Below are positions 16,346 to 25,568 of a DNA stretch of 60,441 nucleotides, piece after piece. Location of the stretch: NCBI GenBank assembly GCA_023410055.1, contig JAEYQK010000013.1, forward strand, positions 1 through 60,441. Reading direction: 5' to 3'. The DNA comes from Acidobacteriota bacterium (GTDB lineage: Bacteria; Acidobacteriota; Terriglobia; Terriglobales; Acidobacteriaceae). The position numbers and the translations under genes are program-made. The notes below the pieces were generated by a model. That model was not told the DNA's origin. It saw only the letters and a program-made list of their open reading frames with translations, and made no database searches. Every line of letters begins with the position of its first letter. Positions within the stretch are counted from its first letter, which is position 1.

Positions 16346-16710
16346 TGCAAACCTCCGAGTTCGTGTTCCGCAATAAACTGGCTCGCACGGCCGTGCATGT
16401 GCGCCGTTCGTGAGTGATTGCCAGGAGTTGCTGAGGTGCGGTACACGTTTCAGTTACGATTCACGTTCTGCCTTTCAGGTTTACCCGTCATTGCTCCGCG
16501 ACGGCTTCTCGCAACAGATTTCGCATTTGTGGATTGACGGTTCCATGATGAGCGGCATCGTGTCGCAGAAATAGCGCGATGATGCCGACGAAAGTACAGC
16601 TTTGAAATTACTGCGTCCGGTGAAGCTGACTTATCCCGTGCAACTTGCATCTGTCTCTCACAGCCAAAATGCTCGGAAGACGCATTGAATATTTGCACTG
16701 GGGCACTGCC
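16346..16710. other. Divergent spacer without a convincing gene
   Basis: This 365-bp region separates the minus-strand secreted-protein run from the plus-strand polysaccharide-type locus and should hold both promoters. I see no clear sigma-70 boxes and no recognisable RNA. Short ORFs here have no ribosome-binding sites. Confidence 0.5.
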
Positions 16711-19700
16711 GTGAAGAGATCGTTAGTCCTGACGCTTATCTTGTTTGCATGTACTGGTTTCGTTTTCGCGCAGGAGTTCGATATCAACGGCGGTCAGACG
16801 CCTTCGCGGCAACAGCCTAACAAGAGCTCCACCTCGACCGGCCCCGGAACTCAGTCCAGCAACATCGGATGGGGGAGCAGTATTGAAGTGGGACGCTTTG
16901 CACGTGCCGCTCAAGACGCTCTCTCGAAAGGAAACTACCCCGGAGCCGCCGACTACGCTCAGCGCGGCGTCAAGGCCGCTCCACAGGACGCTCGCCTCTG
17001 GTTTCTGCTGGGATACTCGTCCCGGCTCGCCGACCGCACCCAGCAATCGCTTGAGGCGTATCGGCGTGGACTCCAGTTGGCTCCCAACTCCGTCGAAGGG
17101 CTTTCTGGCATGGCCCAGACCTACATGAGGATGGGGCGCGCCGATGATGCGAAGCGAATTCTGCTTCAAATCATCAATGCGAATCCGAAGCGCGCCACCG
17201 ACCTGATGCTTGCAGGCGAACTCTTTCTGCAATCTGGCGATTACGCGCAAGCGATACCGTTGCTGCAGCGTGGCGAAAACCTTCAGCCCAACGCTCACGC
17301 CGAGGTACTGCTCGCGCAGGCTTACATGCGTACCAAGCGTCCCGATCTCGCGAAAGGAATGCTGGATCGCGCTAAACGTACCGCTCCGCGCAATCCCGAC
17401 GTCTTTCGTGCGATTGCCGGTTACTACCGTGAACAGCGCGATTACGAAAACGCGATCGCTACACTCAAACAGGTACCCAACAAGACTCCTGATGTGCTCG
17501 GGGAATTGGGGTACACCTACGAACTCGCTGGAATGAAGGCGGAATCAGCCGACGCCTACACCCGTGCAGCTACTGCGGCGCCGAAGAACATCGGCCTACA
17601 GTTGAGCGCGGCGTCAGCCCTCGTACGTTCGGCCGACATTCCCGGTGCTCAGCGGTACTTGGCTCGCGCCGATAGCCTTGAGCAAAACAACTATCGCTTG
17701 CACGCGATTCGCGCCGATGTCGCCCGCATTGAGCGCCGTACTCCCGACGCAATCCACGAGTACAATCTCGCACTGTCGAACCTCCCTGAGAGCGTACCCG
17801 ACGGCATCCTCTACCCCATTCAACTCCGGCTGAATCTTTCGGAGCAATATCGTGATGCTGGCGACCAAATCAACGCCAATCAGCAGTTGCATTTGGCGCA
17901 ATCGCAGATCAACCAACTTCAGGTCTCCGGCCCGACGCTTGCCGATTTCTTGCGTCTTCGCGCCAGTATTGAGACCGCAACCGAAAACTATTCCGCCGCG
18001 GAGAACGATCTCAAGCGCGCACGATCGATCGATCCAGAGAACATCAATATCGTCATACAGTATGCCTCGCTGCTCTGGCGCATGAAGCGGGGAAACGAAG
18101 CCCGTCAGCTCTACATCGACGCGCTGAAGCGTGATCCGCGCAACCGCTATGCGCTGGAATCCCTCGGCTACCTCGCCCGCGAACAAGGCGACAACAAGAC
18201 CGCCGAGGACTTCTTCAAACGACTCGAATCTACCTATCCCAACGACTATGTTGCGTATGTCGCGCTCGGTGATCTATATACGGCCGAGCGTCAGTTCGAA
18301 AAGGCGCAAGCCAATTACGAGAAGGGCTTTGAATTCGCTCCTAACAGCGCTCTGATTATCGCGGGTGGAGCCAATGCAGCGATCGAAGCGCACCAGATCC
18401 CTCTCGCGGGGAAGTGGCTTGAGCGCGCCAAGGGCGACTTGCGCAATGATCCGCGCGTGATGGTCGAGCGCGAGCGATATCTATTCCATAACGGCAAGTA
18501 CCTGGAGTCATCTCGCGTCGGCCTCGAAGCTGTCCAGCAACTGCCGACTAATCGTGACGCCAATGTCTATCTCGCGTACGACCTTTACAACCTAGGCCGC
18601 TACGACGACACCCTTCGCCTCGCACGGGACAAAGCCATCGTCCTGCCGAAGGAGCCGAACTTCCCGTTGCTGGCCGGCCACGTGCAGAAGCGCTATGGTT
18701 TGTTGTCCGAAGCCGTTGACGATTACACGCAAGCGCTCACGCTCGATCCGAAGATGGTCGAGGCCTACATCAATCGCGGCTACGTGCTCAACGATCTTCA
18801 GAACGCGCATCAGGCCGAACAGGATTTCAATTACGTTTTGAAGCTTCAGCCTGACAACGGCGTCGCTCATCTAGGATTGGCCTTTTCCTATCTCGAACTG
18901 CACAAAGGCAAACTCGCTCTGGATCAAACGGATGCCGCACAGAAGTTGCTCGGGGAGTCCGGCTCCACGCACCTGGCTCGGGCTGCGTCTTATCGCCAGA
19001 TGCGCCTGTTGGCGGATGCCGAGAAGGAATATCGTGCGGCGCTGAAGTTTGCTCCCGACGACGTGAGCTTGCACCTCGCACTCGCCGACACGCTGTACCA
19101 TTTGCGCCGCTACGATGATTCCATCGTCGCGCTCAACGATTCGCTTCGGCTCTCGCCCGACGATCCGTACATCTACGCCCAAATGGCCGACTCTTACGCT
19201 CATCTTCGTCGACCCGGCGACACAATGAAATACGTGCAAGCGGCCGAACGCCAGAGTCCTGACGAGTCTGCCATCCTGCTTTCGACCGGCGCAGCTCTCA
19301 TGGCGCTGGGTGACGAGAGCGCTGCCATGCAGCGCTTCGAACGCTCCCTTATTGCTCCCGACGCCGACCGAGTCGATGCCCGACTGAAAATCGCGCATTT
19401 GTTTGCTCGGCAAGGCAAATGGGACGATTCGCGCCAGCAGATCTCACTCGCCTTCGCCGAGTCGCGCATCGGAGAAGCCGGCCCCGTCACAACCGACAAC
19501 CTGATCGAGGCCGCCAATCTGTTTCTGGCTATGCACGATTTTGATCTCGCGCAACGCTATTTCGAACGCGCCCGCACGGCTGGAGCCGCCGATCAGGTGA
19601 TTGCTATCGGCTTGGCCAATACGGCGCTGGCCCAGGGAGATCCGCAAGTCGCCCAGGCGCAGCTCGCGTCGTTGTCCAAGTCCCCCGACTTCCAGCCCGA

Positions 19701-20907
19701 CTACGACTACACGCTCGCGATGGCCAACGTTTACCGTCAGCAACATGATGTTCGCGGAGCCCTGGGCATGTTCGCTCGCGCCAATACACTCGCTGGCGAC
19801 GACGATGCCGCTGAACGCGGCTTGCGCGACATGGCGGGAGTTGAAGGTCTTCAGCTCAACAAGAAGGTCAGCCTTGCCAGCGACGTTCAGCTCGCCCCCA
19901 TCTTTGAAGACTCGACCATTTACATCACTGACGCGCGCCTGTTCAGCAACTTGAGCAACGCGTCAACCTTGCCTTCGCCGCGGTCTTCGTTCGAGACGGC
20001 CTGGACAAGCTCCTACCGCTTTCATCAGGCAGGGTTGCCACCGATTACCGGCTTCTTCCAGCTTCGCAATGCGATCGGCACTACTTCGCTTCCTGGAATC
20101 GGAGCAATCGTTCACCGAAACACCTTCGACTACAACTTCAATGGTGGGCTAAATCCATCTCTTCATGTCGGAAATGCTCTCTTTGAGTTCAACGCTGGAA
20201 TTCAGGCCACTCTGCGTCGTGATCGTGAAGCTGCGCGCGACATGAACCAGAATCTCTTTCGTCAGTTCCTCTTCGTTAACAGCAGTCCCATCGGAAACTG
20301 GCTAACCATGCGCGGGGCCCTGATGCACGAGGCAGGGCCGTTTACGTTACAGGATCTCAAATCGAAAGAATACTTCGGGTCCATCGAGTTCACCATCGGT
20401 CGCCCCTGGGGCAAGAATGCGCTGATTACCGGCTATAACGCACGGGATCTGCAATATAGCGGTACAAGCACGCTCTCGCTGTTCCGTGAATTCTTTACCA
20501 CGTCGACGTACATCGGCTTCCAACGTCAATTCACCCAGAAATTGCGCACGACGTTTCTCGGGGAGTATGTGAGGGCATGGCGCGTACAGACTCCGTTCTT
20601 TGTGACTGCTCAAGCGATGCGGCCCGCGGTGCGATTGGAGTACGACATCAACAAAAATTGGAGCGTCTCTGCAAACGGATCGTTTTCAAGAGGACAGGGA
20701 TTTCATGCCTATGACAACGTCCAAAGCGGCGTTCTCATCTCTTACATGAAACCTATTCGAAGACACCTGAACGACGGTACAGGCGACTTGTCGGTCGAAT
20801 ATCCCCTGCAGTTGTCGTTTGGATTCCAACAGGATGACTTTTACAACTTCACTGGCAGCGGCCAAGCGAGGATCTTTCGCCCAGTTGTTCGCTTGTCGCT
20901 CTTTTGA
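16711..20907 (+). CDS. TPR protein with C-terminal outer-membrane beta-barrel (BcsC/PelB-like)
   Basis: This very large protein (1398 residues) has a signal peptide (KRSLVLTLILFACTGFVFAQ). About 1000 residues of tetratricopeptide repeats follow, then a beta-barrel of about 330 residues (roughly 1075 to the end) that finishes R-L-S-L-F with a terminal aromatic residue. The layout is that of BcsC, PelB and AlgK-AlgE: a periplasmic TPR scaffold guiding a polysaccharide to an outer-membrane pore. GTG 16711 is preferred because the signal peptide begins there. TTG or ATG further upstream would put extra charged residues before it. It leads a plus-strand locus with a nucleotidyltransferase-like protein and a flippase, which supports an exopolysaccharide secretion role (inference). 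Confidence 0.82.
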   Translation: MKRSLVLTLILFACTGFVFAQEFDINGGQTPSRQQPNKSSTSTGPGTQSSNIGWGSSIEVGRFARAAQDALSKGNYPGAADYAQRGVKAAPQDARLWFLLGYSSRLADRTQQSLEAYRRGLQLAPNSVEGLSGMAQTYMRMGRADDAKRILLQIINANPKRATDLMLAGELFLQSGDYAQAIPLLQRGENLQPNAHAEVLLAQAYMRTKRPDLAKGMLDRAKRTAPRNPDVFRAIAGYYREQRDYENAIATLKQVPNKTPDVLGELGYTYELAGMKAESADAYTRAATAAPKNIGLQLSAASALVRSADIPGAQRYLARADSLEQNNYRLHAIRADVARIERRTPDAIHEYNLALSNLPESVPDGILYPIQLRLNLSEQYRDAGDQINANQQLHLAQSQINQLQVSGPTLADFLRLRASIETATENYSAAENDLKRARSIDPENINIVIQYASLLWRMKRGNEARQLYIDALKRDPRNRYALESLGYLAREQGDNKTAEDFFKRLESTYPNDYVAYVALGDLYTAERQFEKAQANYEKGFEFAPNSALIIAGGANAAIEAHQIPLAGKWLERAKGDLRNDPRVMVERERYLFHNGKYLESSRVGLEAVQQLPTNRDANVYLAYDLYNLGRYDDTLRLARDKAIVLPKEPNFPLLAGHVQKRYGLLSEAVDDYTQALTLDPKMVEAYINRGYVLNDLQNAHQAEQDFNYVLKLQPDNGVAHLGLAFSYLELHKGKLALDQTDAAQKLLGESGSTHLARAASYRQMRLLADAEKEYRAALKFAPDDVSLHLALADTLYHLRRYDDSIVALNDSLRLSPDDPYIYAQMADSYAHLRRPGDTMKYVQAAERQSPDESAILLSTGAALMALGDESAAMQRFERSLIAPDADRVDARLKIAHLFARQGKWDDSRQQISLAFAESRIGEAGPVTTDNLIEAANLFLAMHDFDLAQRYFERARTAGAADQVIAIGLANTALAQGDPQVAQAQLASLSKSPDFQPDYDYTLAMANVYRQQHDVRGALGMFARANTLAGDDDAAERGLRDMAGVEGLQLNKKVSLASDVQLAPIFEDSTIYITDARLFSNLSNASTLPSPRSSFETAWTSSYRFHQAGLPPITGFFQLRNAIGTTSLPGIGAIVHRNTFDYNFNGGLNPSLHVGNALFEFNAGIQATLRRDREAARDMNQNLFRQFLFVNSSPIGNWLTMRGALMHEAGPFTLQDLKSKEYFGSIEFTIGRPWGKNALITGYNARDLQYSGTSTLSLFREFFTTSTYIGFQRQFTQKLRTTFLGEYVRAWRVQTPFFVTAQAMRPAVRLEYDINKNWSVSANGSFSRGQGFHAYDNVQSGVLISYMKPIRRHLNDGTGDLSVEYPLQLSFGFQQDDFYNFTGSGQARIFRPVVRLSLF

Positions 20908-21029
20908 GCCAGAAGGGCCTCAATGAATAGATCGTTTTTTAGTGTGGCCGCACGAGTATGGGATTCGACGTACAGTGACGCCAGTTCGCGTGACTTGCCA
21001 TTCAGTACTGCCCCGCGGAGGTGGCCTGA

Positions 21030-22139
21030 ATGGATGTAAGTGCGATCATTCTGCTGACCTCGCCCGACGGAGCCAGCTTTGCCGGTCACCATCTCGCGAC
21101 AATCGATGTGCTCGGACGCTCGGCTCTGCTCAGAGTTATCCGCGATCTGGAGCGACTGAAGATTTCTCGAATAGCGTTGATCAGCGAGCGACGAGATCTC
21201 CTGCCGCCGTTGCCTGCCGTCGTAAACGTCATCACCTTTGATCAGGACCGCGTCCCAAGTGATCGCATCGTCTCCAGTGTTACTCGAGATTCTAAGAATG
21301 ACTTGGTGTTGGCGATTCGCGTCGGTCCTTACGCGGAGATCGACTACTACAATCTCATCGAGTTCCACAGGCAGCAGGATCGGAGCGTTTCTGCGGTGTT
21401 CGATGCCGATACCGAGGCACCAATCGCGTTAGCGATAAATGCATCGCGACGCAACGAACTTGCCTACTTGCTTCGGCACAAACTCAGTACTGCGCGTCAT
21501 CCTTACGCTATCTATCCGTTTGTCGGGTACTTCAATCCACTCGGCACAGTGGCGGACCTGCGACGCTTGGCCATCGATGCCTTCTGCGGAAACGCAAAAC
21601 TTCAACCGATTGGCGTGGAGCAACGGCCCGGCGTCTGGATCGCGCAGGGTGCCGGCGTCCATCCGCGAGCGCGAATCGTCGCCCCTGCGTTCATCGGTGC
21701 GCACTCCAGGGTCCGCGATTGTGCCGTGATTACGCGGTGCAGTGTTCTTGAACATCATGTCCAAGTGGGTGCTGGCGCTGTCGTGGAGAATGCGACACTA
21801 CTCCCGGAAACGACCGTTGGACCCCGCCTCGACATCTCTCACGCGGTTGTCGGATTTGCGCGTTTCGTTCACTTAGGACGCAATGTGGAGGTGCAAATTA
21901 CGGATCCTAGACTAGTGGGTCAGATCTCGGCAGCTCCCGTGCGCTTTGTCGAACATCTCGCGTCTTTAGCCACGTTCCTGCCCAGCCAGTTCCTTCGGGG
22001 ACTAGCTTTCTCTTCCAAGCGAGACGGGAGGGTCCCGCCGATCCCCCAAGTTGGACAGCAACCCTATCCGGCTCTCGCGCCCGCTGAACAAGAGTTCCCA
22101 GCGCCTCTTGCCGGAGTGAGACGTTATGGAGACGACTAG
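21030..22139 (+). CDS. Sugar nucleotidyltransferase-like protein with left-handed beta-helix
   Basis: An N-terminal Rossmann-like GT-A fold (AIILLTSPDG, VLGRSALLRVIRDLERLKISRIALIS) is joined to hexapeptide repeats at about residues 205-290 (GVHPRARIVAPAFIGAHSRV, AGAVVENATLLPETTVG). This is the architecture of mannose-1-phosphate guanylyltransferase or GlmU-type enzymes. However, the usual GxGxRxxPLT nucleotide-binding loop is absent. Activity may therefore be lost and the protein may be regulatory (inference). A GGAGG Shine-Dalgarno precedes ATG 21030. Its end overlaps the STAS gene by 14 bases. Confidence 0.72.
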   Translation: MDVSAIILLTSPDGASFAGHHLATIDVLGRSALLRVIRDLERLKISRIALISERRDLLPPLPAVVNVITFDQDRVPSDRIVSSVTRDSKNDLVLAIRVGPYAEIDYYNLIEFHRQQDRSVSAVFDADTEAPIALAINASRRNELAYLLRHKLSTARHPYAIYPFVGYFNPLGTVADLRRLAIDAFCGNAKLQPIGVEQRPGVWIAQGAGVHPRARIVAPAFIGAHSRVRDCAVITRCSVLEHHVQVGAGAVVENATLLPETTVGPRLDISHAVVGFARFVHLGRNVEVQITDPRLVGQISAAPVRFVEHLASLATFLPSQFLRGLAFSSKRDGRVPPIPQVGQQPYPALAPAEQEFPAPLAGVRRYGDD

Positions 22140-22572
22140 GCCGGTTGTTGTTAAGCACGTGCCCGAGCATCTCGGCTTCAGGGAAGCTCGATCTTTTATG
22201 CGCGATATCCAGCCTCTGCTTTCGATTGATCGGCCGCAGATTGTCTTCGATCTCTCCGAAGTCAAACGCATGGACGCCAGTGGAGTCGAGGCGCTCCTGG
22301 AATGTATGTCCGAAGTGATGAAGCGCGATGGGGATCTTAAACTTGCGGCACTTTCCCCCGAAGCCGAGGTGATTCTTGAGCTGACCAGAACCGATCGACT
22401 GTTCGAGATCTATCACACAGCCGCCGACGCGGTCCGAAGCTTTACGCGCTACGTGCCTTCAGCGATGAGACGTCAACCCTTCGCCGTCGGCGCCAGTCGC
22501 GGAACAAGTTCTGCCGCTGAAGTTTCTTCTCCGGAGAGAGCTGCAGAACCGGACGAGGACGTCGTCGCATGA
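22126..22572 (+). CDS. STAS-domain protein (anti-sigma-factor antagonist type)
   Basis: The STAS domain covers residues 10-100 with the typical strand QIVFDLSEVKRMDASGVEALL. The D-A-S-G serine corresponds to the phosphorylated serine in SpoIIAA/RsbV. A disordered tail of about 40 residues follows. STAS proteins bind partner-switch kinases or transporters. Here the gene overlaps the preceding nucleotidyltransferase-like gene (14 bases) and the following flippase gene (ATGA), so it is made together with polysaccharide machinery. Control of export through partner switching is possible. No kinase or phosphatase is nearby. Confidence 0.82.
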   Translation: METTRPVVVKHVPEHLGFREARSFMRDIQPLLSIDRPQIVFDLSEVKRMDASGVEALLECMSEVMKRDGDLKLAALSPEAEVILELTRTDRLFEIYHTAADAVRSFTRYVPSAMRRQPFAVGASRGTSSAAEVSSPERAAEPDEDVVA

Positions 22573-24788
22573 GCGCTTCCAGGGCAGAATTCTCACTGAA
22601 GGCATCAACAACAGTGCGCACAGTATGGCACGCGCTTCGATACGAGCGTGTTCACCAACGCATCATCGGTGGCAGCGTGGTCATGCTCGTGGGTTCCGCT
22701 TTTGTCAGCGCGGTGAACTTCGGTTACAACGTTGCCGTCGCGCGCATGCTGGGCCCCAAAGACTTCGGACATGCCGCCGCCGCAGTGACCCTGCTGATGT
22801 TGGTATCAGCTATTACTCTGGCTTTTCAAATCGTCTGCGCGAAGTTCATTGCTAAGAACGAGACCTTCGGAGCCAAGTCCGCCGTCTACACCACCCTCAT
22901 GCGCCGGGCCTGGTTCGTTGGCGTTGCTTTGGGAACGCTCCTTATAATTGGCAGCTCACCAACGGCAAATTACCTGCGCCTGCCTTCGCCCACTCTTGTC
23001 ATCCTGCTGGCGCTCGGCATTTCTTTCTATATCCCACTCGGCGTGAAGCGAGGTGGTCTTCAGGGCATCTGCTCCTTCCGCAAGCTCACGCTGAATTTTG
23101 TTCTCGAAGCTGTAGTCAAGTTCGTTGGCGCAATCTTATTGATCGAATCTGGGCTGGGAATAAGAGGAGCTGTGGCCGCCATCGCTGCCTCCGTCGTAGT
23201 CGCCTATTTCCTGCCGCTCACGCCGCCTGAACTGGCTCAGCCGAGAGAGGAGGGACTTCCCGCCTCATTCAGGGAAGGCATTCAGGCCATTATTTTCTTT
23301 GTCGGCCAGGTGATCATCAACAACATCGACATTCTGTTGGTGAAGCACTATTTCACCGGTACCCAGGCAGGTCTGTATGCCGCGATTGCACTAGTTGGAC
23401 GCGTCCTGTATTTCTTCTCGTGGTCGGTGATGAGCGCCATGTTCCCGATCTCGGCACAGGCCAAGCCTCAGGAAGAAAACTCTGCCGTACTGGCCGTACC
23501 GCTTCTTCTGGTGCTTAGCATCTCGGTGGTGTTCGCTTTCGGACTGGGGATGTTTCCCGATCCGGTTCTGCGCGCCGTTTTCGGAGCCGCCTTCCAGCCA
23601 TCTTCGGGGCAGGTGGATTCGCTTCTCATGCTGTACGCTGCATCGACCGGGGTGTATTCGCTCGCCGTCGTCCTGATGGCCTATGAAATGTCACGCAAGC
23701 TGGCCAACAGCGCATGGATCCAGCTTGCGTTCGGCGGGGCAATCATCGTGGGCATCGTGACGTTTCACTCTACCCTGAAGCAGGTAATCATCGTTCAGCT
23801 GGTGTTGATGGTCATTTTGTTTATGGCTGCCGCAGTCCCGTTCTTCCGTGTCAAGAGAAACAGAACGGATTTGGCTGAAGCATTCGCTGCAACAAGCATC
23901 GATCCTTCCGTCGGGCTGACAATCGGCGCCGTGAGCGTCGGGGTGTCCGGACTCAAGCGCTTGCGCCGTGTTGACGAGGCTGAAGTAATCGCGCAGTTCT
24001 TACAGAATGAGTTTTATCACCGCGAGTTCGAGAATGACCGCGACCAGTTCATGTCGTGGGTTAGCAATCCCGACCTCTCCAACGACGCTGAAAACGCTCT
24101 TCGCCGCGCACTACTATTTCGTCGTCGCGAGAGCATGTGGCGAGAACTTCCCACCGGCACTGAGTGGTGGGAGGTCGAGATTTCGGCAACGGACCTGAGC
24201 CGGATCCGCGTCTTCCCGCGCGCGCAGTGGCGGCGAATTGCTTCCGGTAGTTTTCTGCTCAGCGATATCGTTCAGCGAATCCGCACGTTCAAACCGGTCG
24301 GCACGCGCACGGGAGAATTCATCTCCAAGCTCCAGGCTCTTGGCGCACGCCTTCGGGACAACGACGATCGCAGCGGCGTACTGCTGATCGGCGTTGACGA
24401 ATCTCACCCTCTGACCATCATTGAGGGAAATCACCGAATTACTGCCGCAATGCTTGCTTCACCTTCTCTTGCACTGAAACGATTCCGCTATTTTTGCGGA
24501 TTCTCGCCACAAATGACGCAGTGTTGCTGGTACCAGACGAACCTCGTCAATCTCTCGCGCTACGCACGAAATCGCGTGAGAGTTCTCTTTTACAATCGCG
24601 AGGCGGAAATCGCTAGAATCATGCGCCATCACGCGACCGAGGTCGGCATCCCAAGTTCTGGGACCATTGCGCCGGATTCCGCACATTCGCAAAGCGCAGC
24701 CGCAACAACCTCGGTTCCTCTTGTTGAAATACCTTGTGCTTCAGATTCACAGACCGCCAGTGACCTGCTGCGAAGAGAGGCTTCCTAA
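22569..24788 (+). CDS. Wzx-like polysaccharide flippase fused to a ParB-like domain
   Basis: Residues 30-430 form 12-14 TM helices of the MATE/MOP superfamily (MLVGSAFVSAVNFGYNVAVARMLGP at the start), as in Wzx flippases that move lipid-linked sugars across the inner membrane. Residues 440-720 are soluble. They include an EFYHREFENDRDQF helix region and, at about 607-632, LTIIEGNHRITAAML. The G-N-H-R-I core (residues 620-624) matches the ParB/sulfiredoxin-fold motif (G-x-H-R) used for nucleotide binding in ParB CTPases and SerK-like kinases. Such a domain is unusual on a flippase. Start ATG 22569 overlaps the STAS stop. Flippase assignment is strong. The ParB-fold reading rests on a short motif. 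Confidence 0.78.
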   Translation: MSASRAEFSLKASTTVRTVWHALRYERVHQRIIGGSVVMLVGSAFVSAVNFGYNVAVARMLGPKDFGHAAAAVTLLMLVSAITLAFQIVCAKFIAKNETFGAKSAVYTTLMRRAWFVGVALGTLLIIGSSPTANYLRLPSPTLVILLALGISFYIPLGVKRGGLQGICSFRKLTLNFVLEAVVKFVGAILLIESGLGIRGAVAAIAASVVVAYFLPLTPPELAQPREEGLPASFREGIQAIIFFVGQVIINNIDILLVKHYFTGTQAGLYAAIALVGRVLYFFSWSVMSAMFPISAQAKPQEENSAVLAVPLLLVLSISVVFAFGLGMFPDPVLRAVFGAAFQPSSGQVDSLLMLYAASTGVYSLAVVLMAYEMSRKLANSAWIQLAFGGAIIVGIVTFHSTLKQVIIVQLVLMVILFMAAAVPFFRVKRNRTDLAEAFAATSIDPSVGLTIGAVSVGVSGLKRLRRVDEAEVIAQFLQNEFYHREFENDRDQFMSWVSNPDLSNDAENALRRALLFRRRESMWRELPTGTEWWEVEISATDLSRIRVFPRAQWRRIASGSFLLSDIVQRIRTFKPVGTRTGEFISKLQALGARLRDNDDRSGVLLIGVDESHPLTIIEGNHRITAAMLASPSLALKRFRYFCGFSPQMTQCCWYQTNLVNLSRYARNRVRVLFYNREAEIARIMRHHATEVGIPSSGTIAPDSAHSQSAAATTSVPLVEIPCASDSQTASDLLRREAS

Positions 24789-24801
24789 ATCGGAGAATCA
24801 C

Positions 24802-25455
24802 ATGACCACGAAATTTCTGAACATAGCCATCGCCCGCGCATTGGTTGCTGCGGTCTTGATCACATATTGCGGCCTCTCAGAACTCGCGCAGGCGCAGGTG
24901 CAACAGTCTGTTCCACAAGAGACCGCTCCTGCCGGCACTGACGCCCAAGCTGCGCCGGCGGCTACAACTGATCCTCAGCCCGCACCTGGCCCACACGTTG
25001 TAGCTGCACCTTCTGCCGAGGCACAGCCCCAGACCACTCGTTCAACTCAAACCCAGGAGCAACCCGCAACAACGGCACAGAGCTCTGGCGAGAATCAGCA
25101 GAACAATCCTCCAACCGGAATCGTGAATCCCTCGGAGGGACCTCTGACGCCCGTGCCGCCGAGTCAGCGAGAATCGCTTCCTAATGCTCCGAGTACGGCT
25201 CAGCAGCCACCCGCAAGCTCACCCCAGCAGAATGGAACTTTTCAGCAACCAGTGGGAGCAGCCGGAGCTCAGGTCGGGCCGACCGCGGGCGGAGCGGCTT
25301 CGAAGCCGGCAGGCAATGCCATCGCGCCAGCCAAGCAGCGCCAGACGCGGTCATTCCTGATCAAGCTCGGAGCGGTTGCTGCCGCAGGCGTAGCAATCGG
25401 AACTGTTGTTGCCCTGTCGCGAGGCACGAGCGGCAACCCGCCAGGGACTCGTTGA
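24802..25455 (+). CDS. Secreted Pro/Gln/Ala-rich protein with C-terminal TM segment
   Basis: The 217-residue protein starts with a signal peptide (cleavage near A-Q-A-Q, residue 32). A low-complexity Pro/Gln/Ala/Thr region of about 130 residues follows, then a basic stretch and a C-terminal hydrophobic helix (IKLGAVAAAGVAIGTVVAL) with a short tail. No catalytic motif is seen. Proteins of this type accompany capsule genes in related bacteria, as far as I recall, but the function is unknown. ATG 24802 has GGAGA five bases upstream and lies 13 bases after the flippase stop, so it is probably in the same operon. Confidence 0.65.
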   Translation: MTTKFLNIAIARALVAAVLITYCGLSELAQAQVQQSVPQETAPAGTDAQAAPAATTDPQPAPGPHVVAAPSAEAQPQTTRSTQTQEQPATTAQSSGENQQNNPPTGIVNPSEGPLTPVPPSQRESLPNAPSTAQQPPASSPQQNGTFQQPVGAAGAQVGPTAGGAASKPAGNAIAPAKQRQTRSFLIKLGAVAAAGVAIGTVVALSRGTSGNPPGTR

Positions 25456-25466
25456 ACTTTTCAGCA

Positions 25467-25486
25467 CCGGAGGGACGCCCCTCCGG
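25467..25486 (+). terminator. Possible terminator hairpin
   Basis: ccggaggg and ccctccgg form an 8-bp stem with a 4-base loop just after the secreted protein gene. Only a short TT follows, so termination strength is uncertain. Confidence 0.45.
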
Positions 25487-25568
25487 TTGCCGAATAAACT
25501 GCCGTTAACGCGTGCGCACCGCATCTAATCTCAGAGATGTTCCTCGTGGGTAAGGCCAAGAGGGGATT

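Noticed and set aside
16450..16698. 82-codon minus-strand frame in the divergent spacer
   Set aside because: No ribosome-binding site, composition unlike neighbours, and it overlaps the start region of the TPR gene.
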